Below, in pieces: positions 50,399-58,591 of a stretch of 64,000 bases of DNA; the stretch's first letter is position 1, and each line of letters starts with the position of its first letter. Under the pieces are notes generated by a model. That model saw only the letters and a list, made by a program, of their open reading frames with translations. It did not search any database and had not been told where the DNA came from. The DNA comes from Cellulosimicrobium funkei (GTDB lineage Bacteria > Actinomycetota > Actinomycetes > Actinomycetales > Cellulomonadaceae). A program made the position numbers and the translations under genes. The stretch is taken from the NCBI RefSeq assembly GCF_004519295.1, contig NZ_SOZH01000006.1, positions 62,001 through 126,000 on the forward strand, written 5' to 3'.

Positions 50399-51715
50399 AT
50401 GAAGGATGTGCTGTACGTCGACGGCGGGACCCCGCTGGACGGGACGATCACCGTGCGCGGCGCGAAGAACTTCGTGTCGAAGGCGATGGTGGCGTCGTTG
50501 CTGGGGGAGTCGCCGAGCGTGCTGCGCAACGTGCCGCAGATCCGCGACGTCGGCGTCGTGACGGGGCTGCTGGAGCTGCACGGCGTCACCGTGAAGTCCG
50601 ACCCGGACGCAGGGATCCTCGACCTGGACCCGTCGAACGTCGAGTCGGCGCACGTCGCGGACATCGACGCGCACGCGGGCTCGAGCCGCATCCCCATCCT
50701 GTTCTGCGGCCCGCTGCTGCACCGTCTCGGTGAGGCGTTCATCCCGGACCTGGGCGGCTGCCGGATCGGCGACCGGCCGATCAACTACCACCTGGACATC
50801 CTGCGCCAGTTCGGCGCGGTGGTGGACAAGCGGGAGAACGGCATCCACATCCGTGCCCCGCGTCGCCTCCAGGGCACGAAGATCGCGCTGCCGTACCCGT
50901 CGGTGGGCGCGACCGAGCAGCTCCTGCTGACGGCCGTGCGCGCCGAGGGCATCACGGAGCTCGCGAACGCCGCGATCGAGCCCGAGATCATGGACCTCAT
51001 CGCGGTGCTCCAGAAGATGGGCGCGATCATCTCGGTCGACACCGACCGCGTGATCCGCATCGAGGGCGTCGACCGCCTCGACGGCTACACGCACACCGCG
51101 CTCGGCGACCGCATCGAGGCGGCCTCGTGGGCGTCGGCCGCGCTGGCGACGGGCGGCGACATCACCGTCAAGGGCGCGACGCAGCCCGAGATGATGATGT
51201 TCCTCAACACGTTCCGGAAGGTCGGCGGCCGGTTCGACGTCCAGGACGACGGCATCCGGTTCTGGCACCCGGGCGGCGACCTGTCGCCGATCGTGCTCGA
51301 GACGGACGTGCACCCGGGCTTCATGACGGACTGGCAGCAGCCGCTCGTCGTGGCGCTCACCCAGGCCAAGGGGCTGTCGATCGTGCACGAGACGGTCTAC
51401 GAGAACCGCTTCGGCTTCACGGACGCGCTGCGCGGCATGGGCGCGACCATCCAGGTCTACAAGGAGTGCCTGGGCGGGCGCGACTGCCGGTTCGGGCAGC
51501 GCAACTTCCACCACTCCGCGGTCATCTCGGGCCCGACGCCGCTCGCCGCTGCCGACATCGAGGTGCCCGACCTGCGCGGCGGCTTCTCCCACCTCATCGC
51601 CGCGCTCGCCGCGAAGGGCACGTCGACCGTGCGCGGCATCAGCCTCATCGACCGCGGCTACGAGAACTTCCAGGACAAGCTGGTCGCGCTCGGCGCGGAC
51701 GTCCGCCGGGACTGA
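50399..51715 (+). CDS. murA: UDP-N-acetylglucosamine 1-carboxyvinyltransferase
   Basis: A 438-residue enolpyruvyl transferase that starts peptidoglycan precursor synthesis from UDP-GlcNAc and phosphoenolpyruvate. TITVRGAKNFVSKAMVASLL has the conserved KN pair, and the catalytic Cys121 is in DLGGCRIGDRPINYHLDILR (fosfomycin target). EIMDLIAVLQKMGAII and DRGYENFQDKLVALGADV are typical. I chose the ATG at 50399, with an in-frame TTG 24 nt upstream as an alternative. It is the first of the conserved murA-plsC-gpsA-ddl series, interrupted here. Confidence 0.96.
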   Translation: MKDVLYVDGGTPLDGTITVRGAKNFVSKAMVASLLGESPSVLRNVPQIRDVGVVTGLLELHGVTVKSDPDAGILDLDPSNVESAHVADIDAHAGSSRIPILFCGPLLHRLGEAFIPDLGGCRIGDRPINYHLDILRQFGAVVDKRENGIHIRAPRRLQGTKIALPYPSVGATEQLLLTAVRAEGITELANAAIEPEIMDLIAVLQKMGAIISVDTDRVIRIEGVDRLDGYTHTALGDRIEAASWASAALATGGDITVKGATQPEMMMFLNTFRKVGGRFDVQDDGIRFWHPGGDLSPIVLETDVHPGFMTDWQQPLVVALTQAKGLSIVHETVYENRFGFTDALRGMGATIQVYKECLGGRDCRFGQRNFHHSAVISGPTPLAAADIEVPDLRGGFSHLIAALAAKGTSTVRGISLIDRGYENFQDKLVALGADVRRD

Positions 51716-51724
51716 GCCGTCCAC

Positions 51725-51741
51725 GGGTGCCCGGGGCACCC
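51725..51741 (+). terminator. Short hairpin after murA
   Basis: A GGGTGCC/GGCACCC stem of 7 bp with a 3-nt loop begins 9 nt after the murA stop. It is a weak terminator candidate. Confidence 0.4.
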
Positions 51742-51761
51742 ACCTCATGACGACTGTCACG

Positions 51762-51788
51762 GCCTCGCACGCGGTCCGCGTGCGAGGC
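51762..51788. promoter_or_regulatory. 12-bp perfect inverted repeat directly before the kinase gene
   Basis: GCCTCGCACGCG and its complement are separated by 3 nt. The right arm ends 8 nt before the kinase GTG and overlaps a -10-like GAGGCT (51784-51789). It could be an operator or part of the murA terminator. Confidence 0.45.
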
Positions 51789-51796
51789 TGGTCGTC

Positions 51797-53077
51797 GTGA
51801 TCACCCGACCGCGCACGTTCCTCGACGTGTGGAGCCGGCGGACCGGCCCCGAACGGTTCGACTCCTACACCCGATGGTCGCTCTACTTCCTCTCGGGGAC
51901 CGAGCCCCTCATCGCGCTCGCCCTCATCGGGAGCGACCCGACGTTCGACCCGTCGGTGACGCGGTTCTGGCTGGCGCTCGTCCTCGTGCACACGGTCGTC
52001 TGCATCCTCGTGCTGCGCGCCGGGATCGGGCACTTCCTCGGCGGACGCCGCGTCCACCCGGTGCTGCTCGCCCTCCTCGGGGTCCTCTAGATCGCGGTCG
52101 CCGCGCTCGCCGTCGGCACCTTCCCCGTGGACGGGGTCGACGACGTCGCCGCGAGCAGTCGCTACTACGGGCTGCTCCTGGGCCTCGGCTACGGGGTGCT
52201 GGCGCTCGTCCCCCTGCTCACGTTCCGGCGGGTCGCCCTCGTCGCGCTGGTCCTCGCCGTCGTCACCGGGTGCTCCGTGTGGATGGGCACCGGGCCCGTG
52301 ACGGCGCGGACGGCGGGCATCGCGGTGGGCCTCGGCCTCTCGGCCCTGGTCATGCTGCTCGGCGTCTTCGGCTCGTACCGCGCCTCGGTCTGGATGCTCG
52401 GCGTCGTGTGGGAGCAGGAGCGCACGCGCGTGCTCCACGCCCGCCTCGCCGTCGCCGAGGAGCGGCTGCGGTTCTCGCGCGACCTGCACGACGTCTTCGG
52501 GCGCACCCTGTCCGTGGTCGCCGTGAAGAGCGAGCTCGCGGCGGAGCTCGCGGCCCGCGGCCGCCCCGGCGCCGAGGAGCAGATGCTCGAGGTCCGTCGC
52601 ATCGCGCAGGACGCGCTGCGCGAGGTGCGCGCCGTCGTCGCGGGCTACCGCACGGCCGACCTCGGCGCCGAGCTGGCCGGGGCGCGGTCCGTCCTGCGGT
52701 CCGCCGGGATCGAGACGACCGTGCACGGCGACGAGACCCCCGTGGGCGAGGACGCGCAGGAGGCGCTCGCGTGGGCGGTCCGGGAGGCCGTGACGAACGT
52801 CGTGCGGCACTCGACCGCGCGCACGTGCACCATCACGGTCCACCGCGACGGGGCGTCGAGCGTCGTGGAGGTCGTCAACGACGGCGTCCCGACGGCGCCG
52901 CGCACCGGCGGCGGGTCGGGCCTCGTCGGGCTCCGCGAACGCCTGGAGGGCGCCGGCGGTCGCCTCGAGACGTGGGTCGACGACGGCCGCTTCGGGCTCG
53001 TGGCCCGCGTGCCCGACGCCGCCCGTCCCCACCGCGCGTCCCCGTCCCCGCTCCCCGAGAGGACCACCCCGGCGTGA
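51797..53077 (+). pseudogene. Sensor histidine kinase gene with an in-frame amber codon
   Basis: The reading frame from GTG 51797 is open for 97 codons, meets TAG at 52088-52090 and continues without shift to TGA 53075-53077. Both parts belong to one DesK/NarL-type kinase of about 426 codons. The first part has two helices (LIALALIGSDP, LALVLVHTVVCILVLRAGIG). The second has more helices, the H-box SRDLHDVFGRTLSVVAVKSE (His231 counting the stop), WAVREAVTNVVRHSTA (N box) and GSGLVGLRERLEGAGG (G box). A GTG at 52127 could restart translation and yield a 316-residue kinase lacking the first helices. The final codons overlap the response regulator start (GTGA). The codon is probably a nonsense mutation or a sequencing error. 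Confidence 0.85.
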
Positions 53078-53679
53078 TCCGCATCCTGCTCGCCGACGAC
53101 GAGAACCTCATCCGCGACGCCGTCGCGTCGCTCCTCGCGCTCGAGGACGACCTCGAGGTCGTGGCGCAGGCGGCGTCCGGCCCCGAGGCCGTCGCGGCCG
53201 CGCTCAAGCTCCGGCCCGACGTCGCCGTGCTCGACCTCCAGATGCCGGGCCTCGACGGCGTCGAGGTCGCGCAGCGGCTCGCCGGCGAGCTGCCGTCGTG
53301 CGGCGTCGTCATCGTCACGAGCCACGGTCGCCCGGGCTACCTCAAGCGCGCGCTCGAGGCGGGCGCGCGGGGCTTCCTGCCGAAGACCGTCTCGGCGCGC
53401 GTCCTCGCGGACGTCGTGCGCCAGGTGCGCGACGGCGGCCGGTACGTGGACCCGGAGCTCGCCGCGGAGGCGATCGCCGCGGGCGCGAGCCCGCTCACGC
53501 CGCGCGAGGCCGACGTGCTCGAGCTCGCGGCCGACGGCGCCCCCGTCGAGGAGATCGCGACGCGCGCCCACCTCGCGCCCGGCACGGTGCGCAACTACCT
53601 CTCGTCCGCAGCGGCCAAGCTGGGCGCCGCGAACCGGCACGAGGCCGCGCACGCCGCGCGACGGCACGGCTGGATCTGA
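53074..53679 (+). CDS. LuxR/NarL-family response regulator
   Basis: A 201-residue regulator. The receiver domain begins VIRILLADDENLIRDAVASL, with phospho-acceptor Asp54 in VAVLDLQMPGLDGVEVAQRL. It has a conserved Lys in GARGFLPKTVSARVLADVVR and the C-terminal helix-turn-helix LTPREADVLELAADGAPVEEIATRAHLAPGTVRNYLSS. This resembles DesR-type membrane-stress regulators. It is coupled to the kinase gene by GTGA, so it shares the fate of that amber-interrupted partner. Confidence 0.94.
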   Translation: MIRILLADDENLIRDAVASLLALEDDLEVVAQAASGPEAVAAALKLRPDVAVLDLQMPGLDGVEVAQRLAGELPSCGVVIVTSHGRPGYLKRALEAGARGFLPKTVSARVLADVVRQVRDGGRYVDPELAAEAIAAGASPLTPREADVLELAADGAPVEEIATRAHLAPGTVRNYLSSAAAKLGAANRHEAAHAARRHGWI

Positions 53680-53710
53680 GGGCGGGCTCCGCCCGGTAGG
53701 CTCGGTGACC

Positions 53711-54436
53711 GTGCCGAGCCAGCCCCAGACCCCGCGCGCGTACAAGACTCTGGCGTTCGTGCTGCGCCCGATCCTGTTCGCGATCACCCGACGCGACTGG
53801 CGGGGTGCCGAGAACCTGCCCGACGGCGGGTTCATCGCCGCGGCGAACCACGTCACCGAGGTCGACCCGGTGACGCTCGCCCACTTCCTCTACGACCAGG
53901 GCCGTGCCCCCAAGATCACGGCGAAGGCGTCGCTCTGGAAGGTGCCCGTGCTCGGCGGTCTCCTCACCCGCACCGGGATGATCCCCGTGCACCGCGGCAC
54001 CGCGGGCGCCGCGCAGTCGCTCGTGGACTCCACCGCGCGGCTCCACGAGGGCGAGTGCGTCGTGTTCTTCCCCGAGGGCACGCTCACGCGCGACCCGGAC
54101 GGCTGGCCCATGGTGGGCAAGACCGGCGTCGCGCGCCTCGCGCTCGCGAGCCGGGCGCCCGTCGTCCCCATCGCCCAGTGGGGCGCGCACCGGCTCCTCG
54201 CGCCGTACGGCAAGGTGTTCAAGCCGATCCCGCCCAAGCAGGTCGCGGTGCACGCGGGCCCGCCCGTCGACCTCTCCGACCTCTACGACCGCCCGCAGGA
54301 CACCGCGACGCTGCGCGAGGCGACCGAGCGCATCATGGCCGCGATCACGAGCCAGCTCGAGGAGATCCGCGGCGAGAAGGCGCCCGCCGTGCGGTTCGAC
54401 CTGCGCCGTCGGCCCGGGACGGAGGACCGCGCGTGA
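53711..54436 (+). CDS. plsC: 1-acyl-sn-glycerol-3-phosphate acyltransferase
   Basis: A 241-residue acyltransferase of phospholipid synthesis. The catalytic motif NHxxxxD is NHVTEVDPVTLAHFL, with FPEGTLTRDPDG as the substrate-binding block and APVVPIAQWGAHRLL further on. The N-terminal helix TLAFVLRPILFAITRRDW anchors it at the membrane. TAGGCT (53697-53702) lies 8 nt before GTG 53711 and favours that start, with GTG 53705 (two residues longer) as the alternative. It overlaps gpsA by GTGA, the normal plsC-gpsA pairing. Confidence 0.93.
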   Translation: MPSQPQTPRAYKTLAFVLRPILFAITRRDWRGAENLPDGGFIAAANHVTEVDPVTLAHFLYDQGRAPKITAKASLWKVPVLGGLLTRTGMIPVHRGTAGAAQSLVDSTARLHEGECVVFFPEGTLTRDPDGWPMVGKTGVARLALASRAPVVPIAQWGAHRLLAPYGKVFKPIPPKQVAVHAGPPVDLSDLYDRPQDTATLREATERIMAAITSQLEEIRGEKAPAVRFDLRRRPGTEDRA

Positions 54437-55458
54437 GCGCTGAGCGGATCGTCGCCGCCGTCCTCGGGTCCGGCAGCTGGGGCACCACGTTCGCCGCCGT
54501 CCTGGCCGACGCCGGGTGCGAGGTGCGCCTCTGGGGCCGCGACGCCGAGGTCGCCGAGCAGGTGAACGCCTCGCGCCGCAACGAGAAGCGGCTGCCGGGC
54601 ATCGACCTCCCCGACGGGATCCGCGCCACGACCGACGCGGCCGAGGCGCTCGCGGGCGCCGGGCTCGTCGTCGTCGCGGTGCCCTCCCAGGTCGCGCGCG
54701 AGACGCTCAACGAGCTCCGCCCGCACGTGGCGCCCGACGTCGTCGCGGTGTCCCTCATGAAGGGCGTCGAGCTGAGCACCGACCGGCGCATGAGCGAGGT
54801 CGTCGCGGAGTCGCTCGGCCTGGCTCCCGAGCGCGTCGCCGTCGTCTCGGGGCCGAACCTCGCGCGCGAGATCGCGCACCGGCAGCCGACGGCGACCGTC
54901 GTGTCGTGCGCCGACGACGACGTGGCACGCTACGTGGCGCGCGCGTGCTCGTCGTCGTACTTCCGCCCGTACACCAATCGGGACGTGGTCGGCGTCGAGC
55001 TGTGCGGCGCGGTGAAGAACGTCATCGCGCTCGCCGTGGGCATCGCCCAGGGCCGCGGGTTCGGCTACAACACGACCGCCACCGTCATCACGCGCGGCCT
55101 GGTCGAGATCACGCGCCTCGGGCTCGCGCTCGGGGCGGACGCGGAGACGTTCCCCGGGCTCGCGGGGATGGGCGACCTCGTCGCGACGTGCTCGTCGCCG
55201 CTCTCGCGCAACCACACGCTCGGCAAGCACATCGGCCAGGGCCTGAGCCTCGACGACGCGATCGCCGCGACCGGCGGCACGGCGGAGGGCGTGAAGTCGT
55301 GCCGCTCGGTGCTCGAGCTCGCGCGCAAGGTCGGTGTCGACATGCCCATCACGGCCGGGGTCGTCGCGGTGCTCCACGAGGGCATGCCCGTCGACGAGAT
55401 GGCGCGCGGCCTGCTGTCGCGGCCGCAGAAGGCCGAGGGCGTCTCGGCGGAGCGCTGA
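54433..55458 (+). CDS. gpsA: NAD(P)H-dependent glycerol-3-phosphate dehydrogenase
   Basis: A 341-residue enzyme reducing dihydroxyacetone phosphate to sn-glycerol 3-phosphate. The nucleotide motif is AVLGSGSWGTTFAAVLADAG, and RNEKRLPGIDLP follows. VVSGPNLAREIAHRQPTATV and the catalytic Lys in ELCGAVKNVIALAVGIAQG precede the closing LSRNHTLGKHIGQG. GTG start overlapping the plsC stop, so the two steps of phosphatidic acid supply are co-translated. Confidence 0.95.
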   Translation: MSAERIVAAVLGSGSWGTTFAAVLADAGCEVRLWGRDAEVAEQVNASRRNEKRLPGIDLPDGIRATTDAAEALAGAGLVVVAVPSQVARETLNELRPHVAPDVVAVSLMKGVELSTDRRMSEVVAESLGLAPERVAVVSGPNLAREIAHRQPTATVVSCADDDVARYVARACSSSYFRPYTNRDVVGVELCGAVKNVIALAVGIAQGRGFGYNTTATVITRGLVEITRLGLALGADAETFPGLAGMGDLVATCSSPLSRNHTLGKHIGQGLSLDDAIAATGGTAEGVKSCRSVLELARKVGVDMPITAGVVAVLHEGMPVDEMARGLLSRPQKAEGVSAER

Positions 55459-55484
55459 GGCCCTCGGCCTGACGAGTGGGGCCG

Positions 55485-56204
55485 TCAGCCGTCGTCGCGG
55501 ACGTCGACGACGACGCGGGTCGGGTCCTCGAGCGAGAACACCCGGAACGGGCGCCGCTCGTCGTCGACCCCGACGAACGCCTGCGTGTACCCCTCGAACA
55601 CGCCGCGCAGCAGCACCTCCTCGACCTCGCCGTCGTCCCCGGCCCGGACGGGGTTGGGGCCCGCGTACTCCTCGACCCCGGTGTCCATGGGGTACCCCGA
55701 GCCGGAGATCATGACCTGCAGGTAGGCGTCGCCGTCGACCGCGACGACGTCACCCTTGCCGTCGTCCGTCGGCTGGTCCACGTACTCGACCCGCCACCCG
55801 GGCGTCCCCGTGCCGCCGAGCTCGAAGACGACCCGGTCGAACCCGTCGTGGTGCCCGACCCGGACGTCCGTCACCGTGAGCGCGGCGTCCGCGGACGGGT
55901 CCTGCGTGTCCGGCTCGGTGTTCGCGGGGAACGGCAGCGGTGCCTCCGTCGCGTCGTCCGACGGCGTGGACGCGCCGTCGGACGGCTCGGCGCCGGGCTC
56001 CGGGGTGGTGCTCGGGGAGTCGGTGGGGCTGGGCGACGCGCTCGTCGCGGTGCTCGACGGCGAGGGCGACTCGTCCGACCCGCCCGGGCTGCACGCCGCG
56101 AGGGCGAGGACGAGGACCGCGCCTGCGACGGCGGCCGGTCCTCCGGGCACCGCGCGGCCCGTCGGTCGTGCCTGCCGCGTCCGCACCGCTCGTCGTGTCG
56201 TCAT
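55485..56204 (-). CDS. Lipoprotein with AMIN-like domain
   Basis: A 239-residue secreted lipoprotein. A basic N-terminus and hydrophobic segment (AVAGAVLVLALAAC) end in the lipobox LAAC with Cys38. A Ser/Thr/Pro/Asp-rich linker runs to about residue 95. The C-terminal domain LTVTDVRVGHHDGFDRVVFE, WRVEYVDQPTDDGKGD and PFRVFSLEDPTRVVVDVRDD is the AMIN-like domain, thought to bind the cell wall. TAGGAT lies 7 nt before the ATG. It is convergent with gpsA. Function unknown. Confidence 0.87.
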   Translation of the reverse strand: MTTRRAVRTRQARPTGRAVPGGPAAVAGAVLVLALAACSPGGSDESPSPSSTATSASPSPTDSPSTTPEPGAEPSDGASTPSDDATEAPLPFPANTEPDTQDPSADAALTVTDVRVGHHDGFDRVVFELGGTGTPGWRVEYVDQPTDDGKGDVVAVDGDAYLQVMISGSGYPMDTGVEEYAGPNPVRAGDDGEVEEVLLRGVFEGYTQAFVGVDDERRPFRVFSLEDPTRVVVDVRDDG

Positions 56205-56337
56205 GCCGTCGATCCTAGAAAGCCCAGGTCACGCGCGCGCGGCGGGTGGGCCACGGTCCGGCGACGGTCGTGTCACAGCCCGGTCTCGGGGACCGCGCAC
56301 CCTGTCCTGACGAGGTGGCTGCCGCTACCCTCGGGGG

Positions 56338-56673
56338 ATGCTGCAGGGGATCGGTGGTGCGTCCTTCGCGGTCGCGCTCACGGGAATGGTGGTCGTGGGA
56401 ATCGTCCGCTTCGCGTCCGGGGCGGAGGCGCGTGCCCGGCGCTCCGAGGGCGCGGGCGAGAGCGCGTCGTCCGGCATGTTCGGCGAGATCGTCGAGATCT
56501 TCCAGCCCAGCCGGACGCACCTCACCGAGGAGAAAGAACGTCAGCGGCTCGACATCGTCCAGCGTCCGGCGGAGGGCCGGCCGTTCGACGTCGACCTGGA
56601 CGGCGGGGTCTTCTACGTCCCTCGGGAGCAGTCCCGCCGCGGCTCCCCGGCACCCGAGCCCGACGCGGGCTAG
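56338..56673 (+). CDS. Small one-helix membrane protein, DUF6191-like
   Basis: A 111-residue protein. One N-terminal helix (FAVALTGMVVVGIVRFASG) precedes a basic linker, a short FGEIVEIFQPSRTHLTEEKE segment and RPFDVDLDGGVFYVPRE. The order resembles actinobacterial DUF6191 proteins (helix, EL..F.p.r.h..e, then vDLdgG), but I am not certain. TACCCT lies 6 nt before the ATG. Function unknown. Confidence 0.72.
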   Translation: MLQGIGGASFAVALTGMVVVGIVRFASGAEARARRSEGAGESASSGMFGEIVEIFQPSRTHLTEEKERQRLDIVQRPAEGRPFDVDLDGGVFYVPREQSRRGSPAPEPDAG

Positions 56674-56737
56674 GGTGCGGTGACCCACAGGTGGTGGTGC
56701 GCGGGCCGTGGCGGCCTGCGCGGAGAGGATCCAGGGC

Positions 56738-57208
56738 GTGCGTGACGAGCATCTGTTCGGTATCCGCCTGCACCCGGTGGCAGCGAGGGCCGACCTCGAC
56801 CCCGGGGCCCGCGAGATCGGCGTCGTCCACGACGGAGAGCTTCTGGTCGTGGAGCACGAGGACGGGTCGACCTGGGTGCGGGACGTCGCGACGGGCGACT
56901 CGTCCCCCCTCAACCGCGACCGCGCGGCGACCGAGGGGTTCCTGGAGGCGTTCGCGGAGTACCTGAGATCTGGGCAGCCCGCCCCCGGACCGACGACGAT
57001 GACGGCCGAGCAGGCCGCGGAGCGTCTGCGTGCCTTCCGTGCGGGGGAGATCCGCCCGCCCTCCCGTCCGTCCGGGCGCAGGGCTCCCTCGCACCGGGCA
57101 CGGCTGCGGACGCTCCGCACGAGGCTGCGGGCCATCGACCGCGCCGCGACCGGGCCGGACTCCTGGTGGAGCGGTCCCCTCGAGGAGGCGGAGAACGACC
57201 TGCTCTGA
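56738..57208 (+). CDS. Small protein with a SUKH-like N-terminal part, tentative
   Basis: A 156-residue acidic-then-basic protein. The N-terminal 80 residues (DGELLVVEHEDGSTWVRDVA, RDRAATEGFLEAFAEYLRSG) recall the SUKH-type immunity fold, in which a bound-state readout is followed by a FL..l..y helix. The rest is Arg/Pro-rich and ends PDSWWSGPLEEAENDLL. I chose the GTG at 56738, which has GAGAGGA upstream, over an earlier GTG at 56708. If SUKH is right it would be an orphan immunity or binding protein, since no toxin gene is adjacent. Confidence 0.6.
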   Translation: MRDEHLFGIRLHPVAARADLDPGAREIGVVHDGELLVVEHEDGSTWVRDVATGDSSPLNRDRAATEGFLEAFAEYLRSGQPAPGPTTMTAEQAAERLRAFRAGEIRPPSRPSGRRAPSHRARLRTLRTRLRAIDRAATGPDSWWSGPLEEAENDLL

Positions 57209-57285
57209 GGGGTCGCAGCGTGCGTTGCGGAGCCGGACCGACGCACCCGCCGCCGCGGCACCGCGCGGCCGGGCGGTGGCGCGCG

Positions 57286-58437
57286 TCAGCCGACCGCGCT
57301 GCGCAGCGCCCGGTCCAGGTCGCGCCAGAGGTCCTCGACGTCCTCGACGCCCACCGAGAGCCGCAGCAGGTCCTCCGGGACCGTGCGCGACTCGGTCGCG
57401 AACCGGCGTCGGCGCTCGAGGCTCGACTCGACGCCGCCGAGGCTCGTCGCGGGTACCCACAGCCGGACCGCCGCGACGACGGCGTCCGCGCCCGCGGCAC
57501 CACCCCGCGGGCGCATCCCGAGGATCGAGCCGTACCCGGTCATGAGGCGCGTCGCGCGCTCGTGCCCCGGGTCGTCGGGCAGGCTCGGGTGCCGCACCTC
57601 GACGACGTCGGGGTGCTCGGCGAGCCGGCGCGCGAGCTCCGCCGCGTTCTGCTGGGAGCGCTCGACGCGCAGGGCGAGCGTGCGCAGGCCGCGCAGCGCG
57701 AGCCACACCTCGAACGGCCCGGGGATCGAGCCGTGGAGCGTGCGGTAGGCACGCAGCGCGGCTGTGAGCTCCGGCGTGCGCGCGACGGCCGCCCCCAGCA
57801 CGACGTCGGAGTGCCCGGCGAGGTACTTCGTCACCGAGTGCACGACGACGTCCGCGCCGTGCGCGAGGGGCTGCTGGCCGAGCGGCGTCGCGAACGTGTT
57901 GTCGACCGCGGACAGGACCCCGCGCTCGCGCGCCGCCGCGAGCAGGGCGGGCAGGTCGGCGACCTCGAGCATGGGGTTCGTCGGGGACTCGACGAGGAGG
58001 AGCGACGCGCCGTCGAGGGCCGCGACGACCTGGTCGGTGTCGGCGACGTCGACGCGCACGACCTCGACGCCGGCCCGTGCCGCGAGGTCGTCCGCGAAGC
58101 CGAGCGACACCTGATAGGCGTGGCGGGGCAGCACGACCTTCCCGCCCGCGGGCACGGCCGAGAACACCGCGGCGATCGCCGCCATCCCGGAGCCGAACAC
58201 CACGCCGGGGTGCTCCGCGCCCTCGAGCGCGGCGAGCGCCTCCTCGAACGGGTGCCACGTCTCGGTGTCCATCCGCGTGTACAGGAGCTCGCCCGGCTGC
58301 TGGACGCCCTGCGACACGTACGTCGAGGACAGCACGATCGGGGGGTTCACGGGCGCGCCCTGCGACCGCTCGGGGCGTCCCGCGGCGACGGCGACGGTCG
58401 CGGGGGACAGGGCGTCGGGGACGTGCGGGTCGCTCAT
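57286..58437 (-). CDS. Trans-sulfuration PLP enzyme (cystathionine gamma-synthase/lyase family)
   Basis: A 383-residue fold-type I PLP enzyme. The PLP Lys lies in VVVHSVTKYLAGHSDVVLGA, the phosphate-binding region in GVVFGSGMAAIAAVF, the ring-stacking Tyr in KVVLPRHAYQ, and the Asp in VLSAVDNTFATP. LWVPATSLGGVESSLERRRR is the C-terminal signature. Substrate (cystathionine, O-acetylhomoserine or methionine) cannot be decided. TACGCT lies 6 nt before the ATG. No sulfur-metabolism partner is adjacent. Confidence 0.92.
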   Translation of the reverse strand: MSDPHVPDALSPATVAVAAGRPERSQGAPVNPPIVLSSTYVSQGVQQPGELLYTRMDTETWHPFEEALAALEGAEHPGVVFGSGMAAIAAVFSAVPAGGKVVLPRHAYQVSLGFADDLAARAGVEVVRVDVADTDQVVAALDGASLLLVESPTNPMLEVADLPALLAAARERGVLSAVDNTFATPLGQQPLAHGADVVVHSVTKYLAGHSDVVLGAAVARTPELTAALRAYRTLHGSIPGPFEVWLALRGLRTLALRVERSQQNAAELARRLAEHPDVVEVRHPSLPDDPGHERATRLMTGYGSILGMRPRGGAAGADAVVAAVRLWVPATSLGGVESSLERRRRFATESRTVPEDLLRLSVGVEDVEDLWRDLDRALRSAVG

Positions 58438-58591
58438 GGCGGCAGCGTACGCCCGGCCGCCCGACGAGTGCCCCGGGCGACCACCCCCTGACCGGGCGAC
58501 CAGGCGATCACGGTCGGCCGAGCAGGTCGTCCTGGTGCGTCGTGCGGCCGGGGCGAGCCAGGACCACCTGCTCGGCGGCCGGTGGTCCGCG

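Noticed and set aside
51762-51788. Treating the inverted repeat as a certain murA terminator
   Set aside because: It overlaps the likely promoter of the following kinase gene, and a separate hairpin (51725-51741) is closer to the murA stop, so the assignment is left open.
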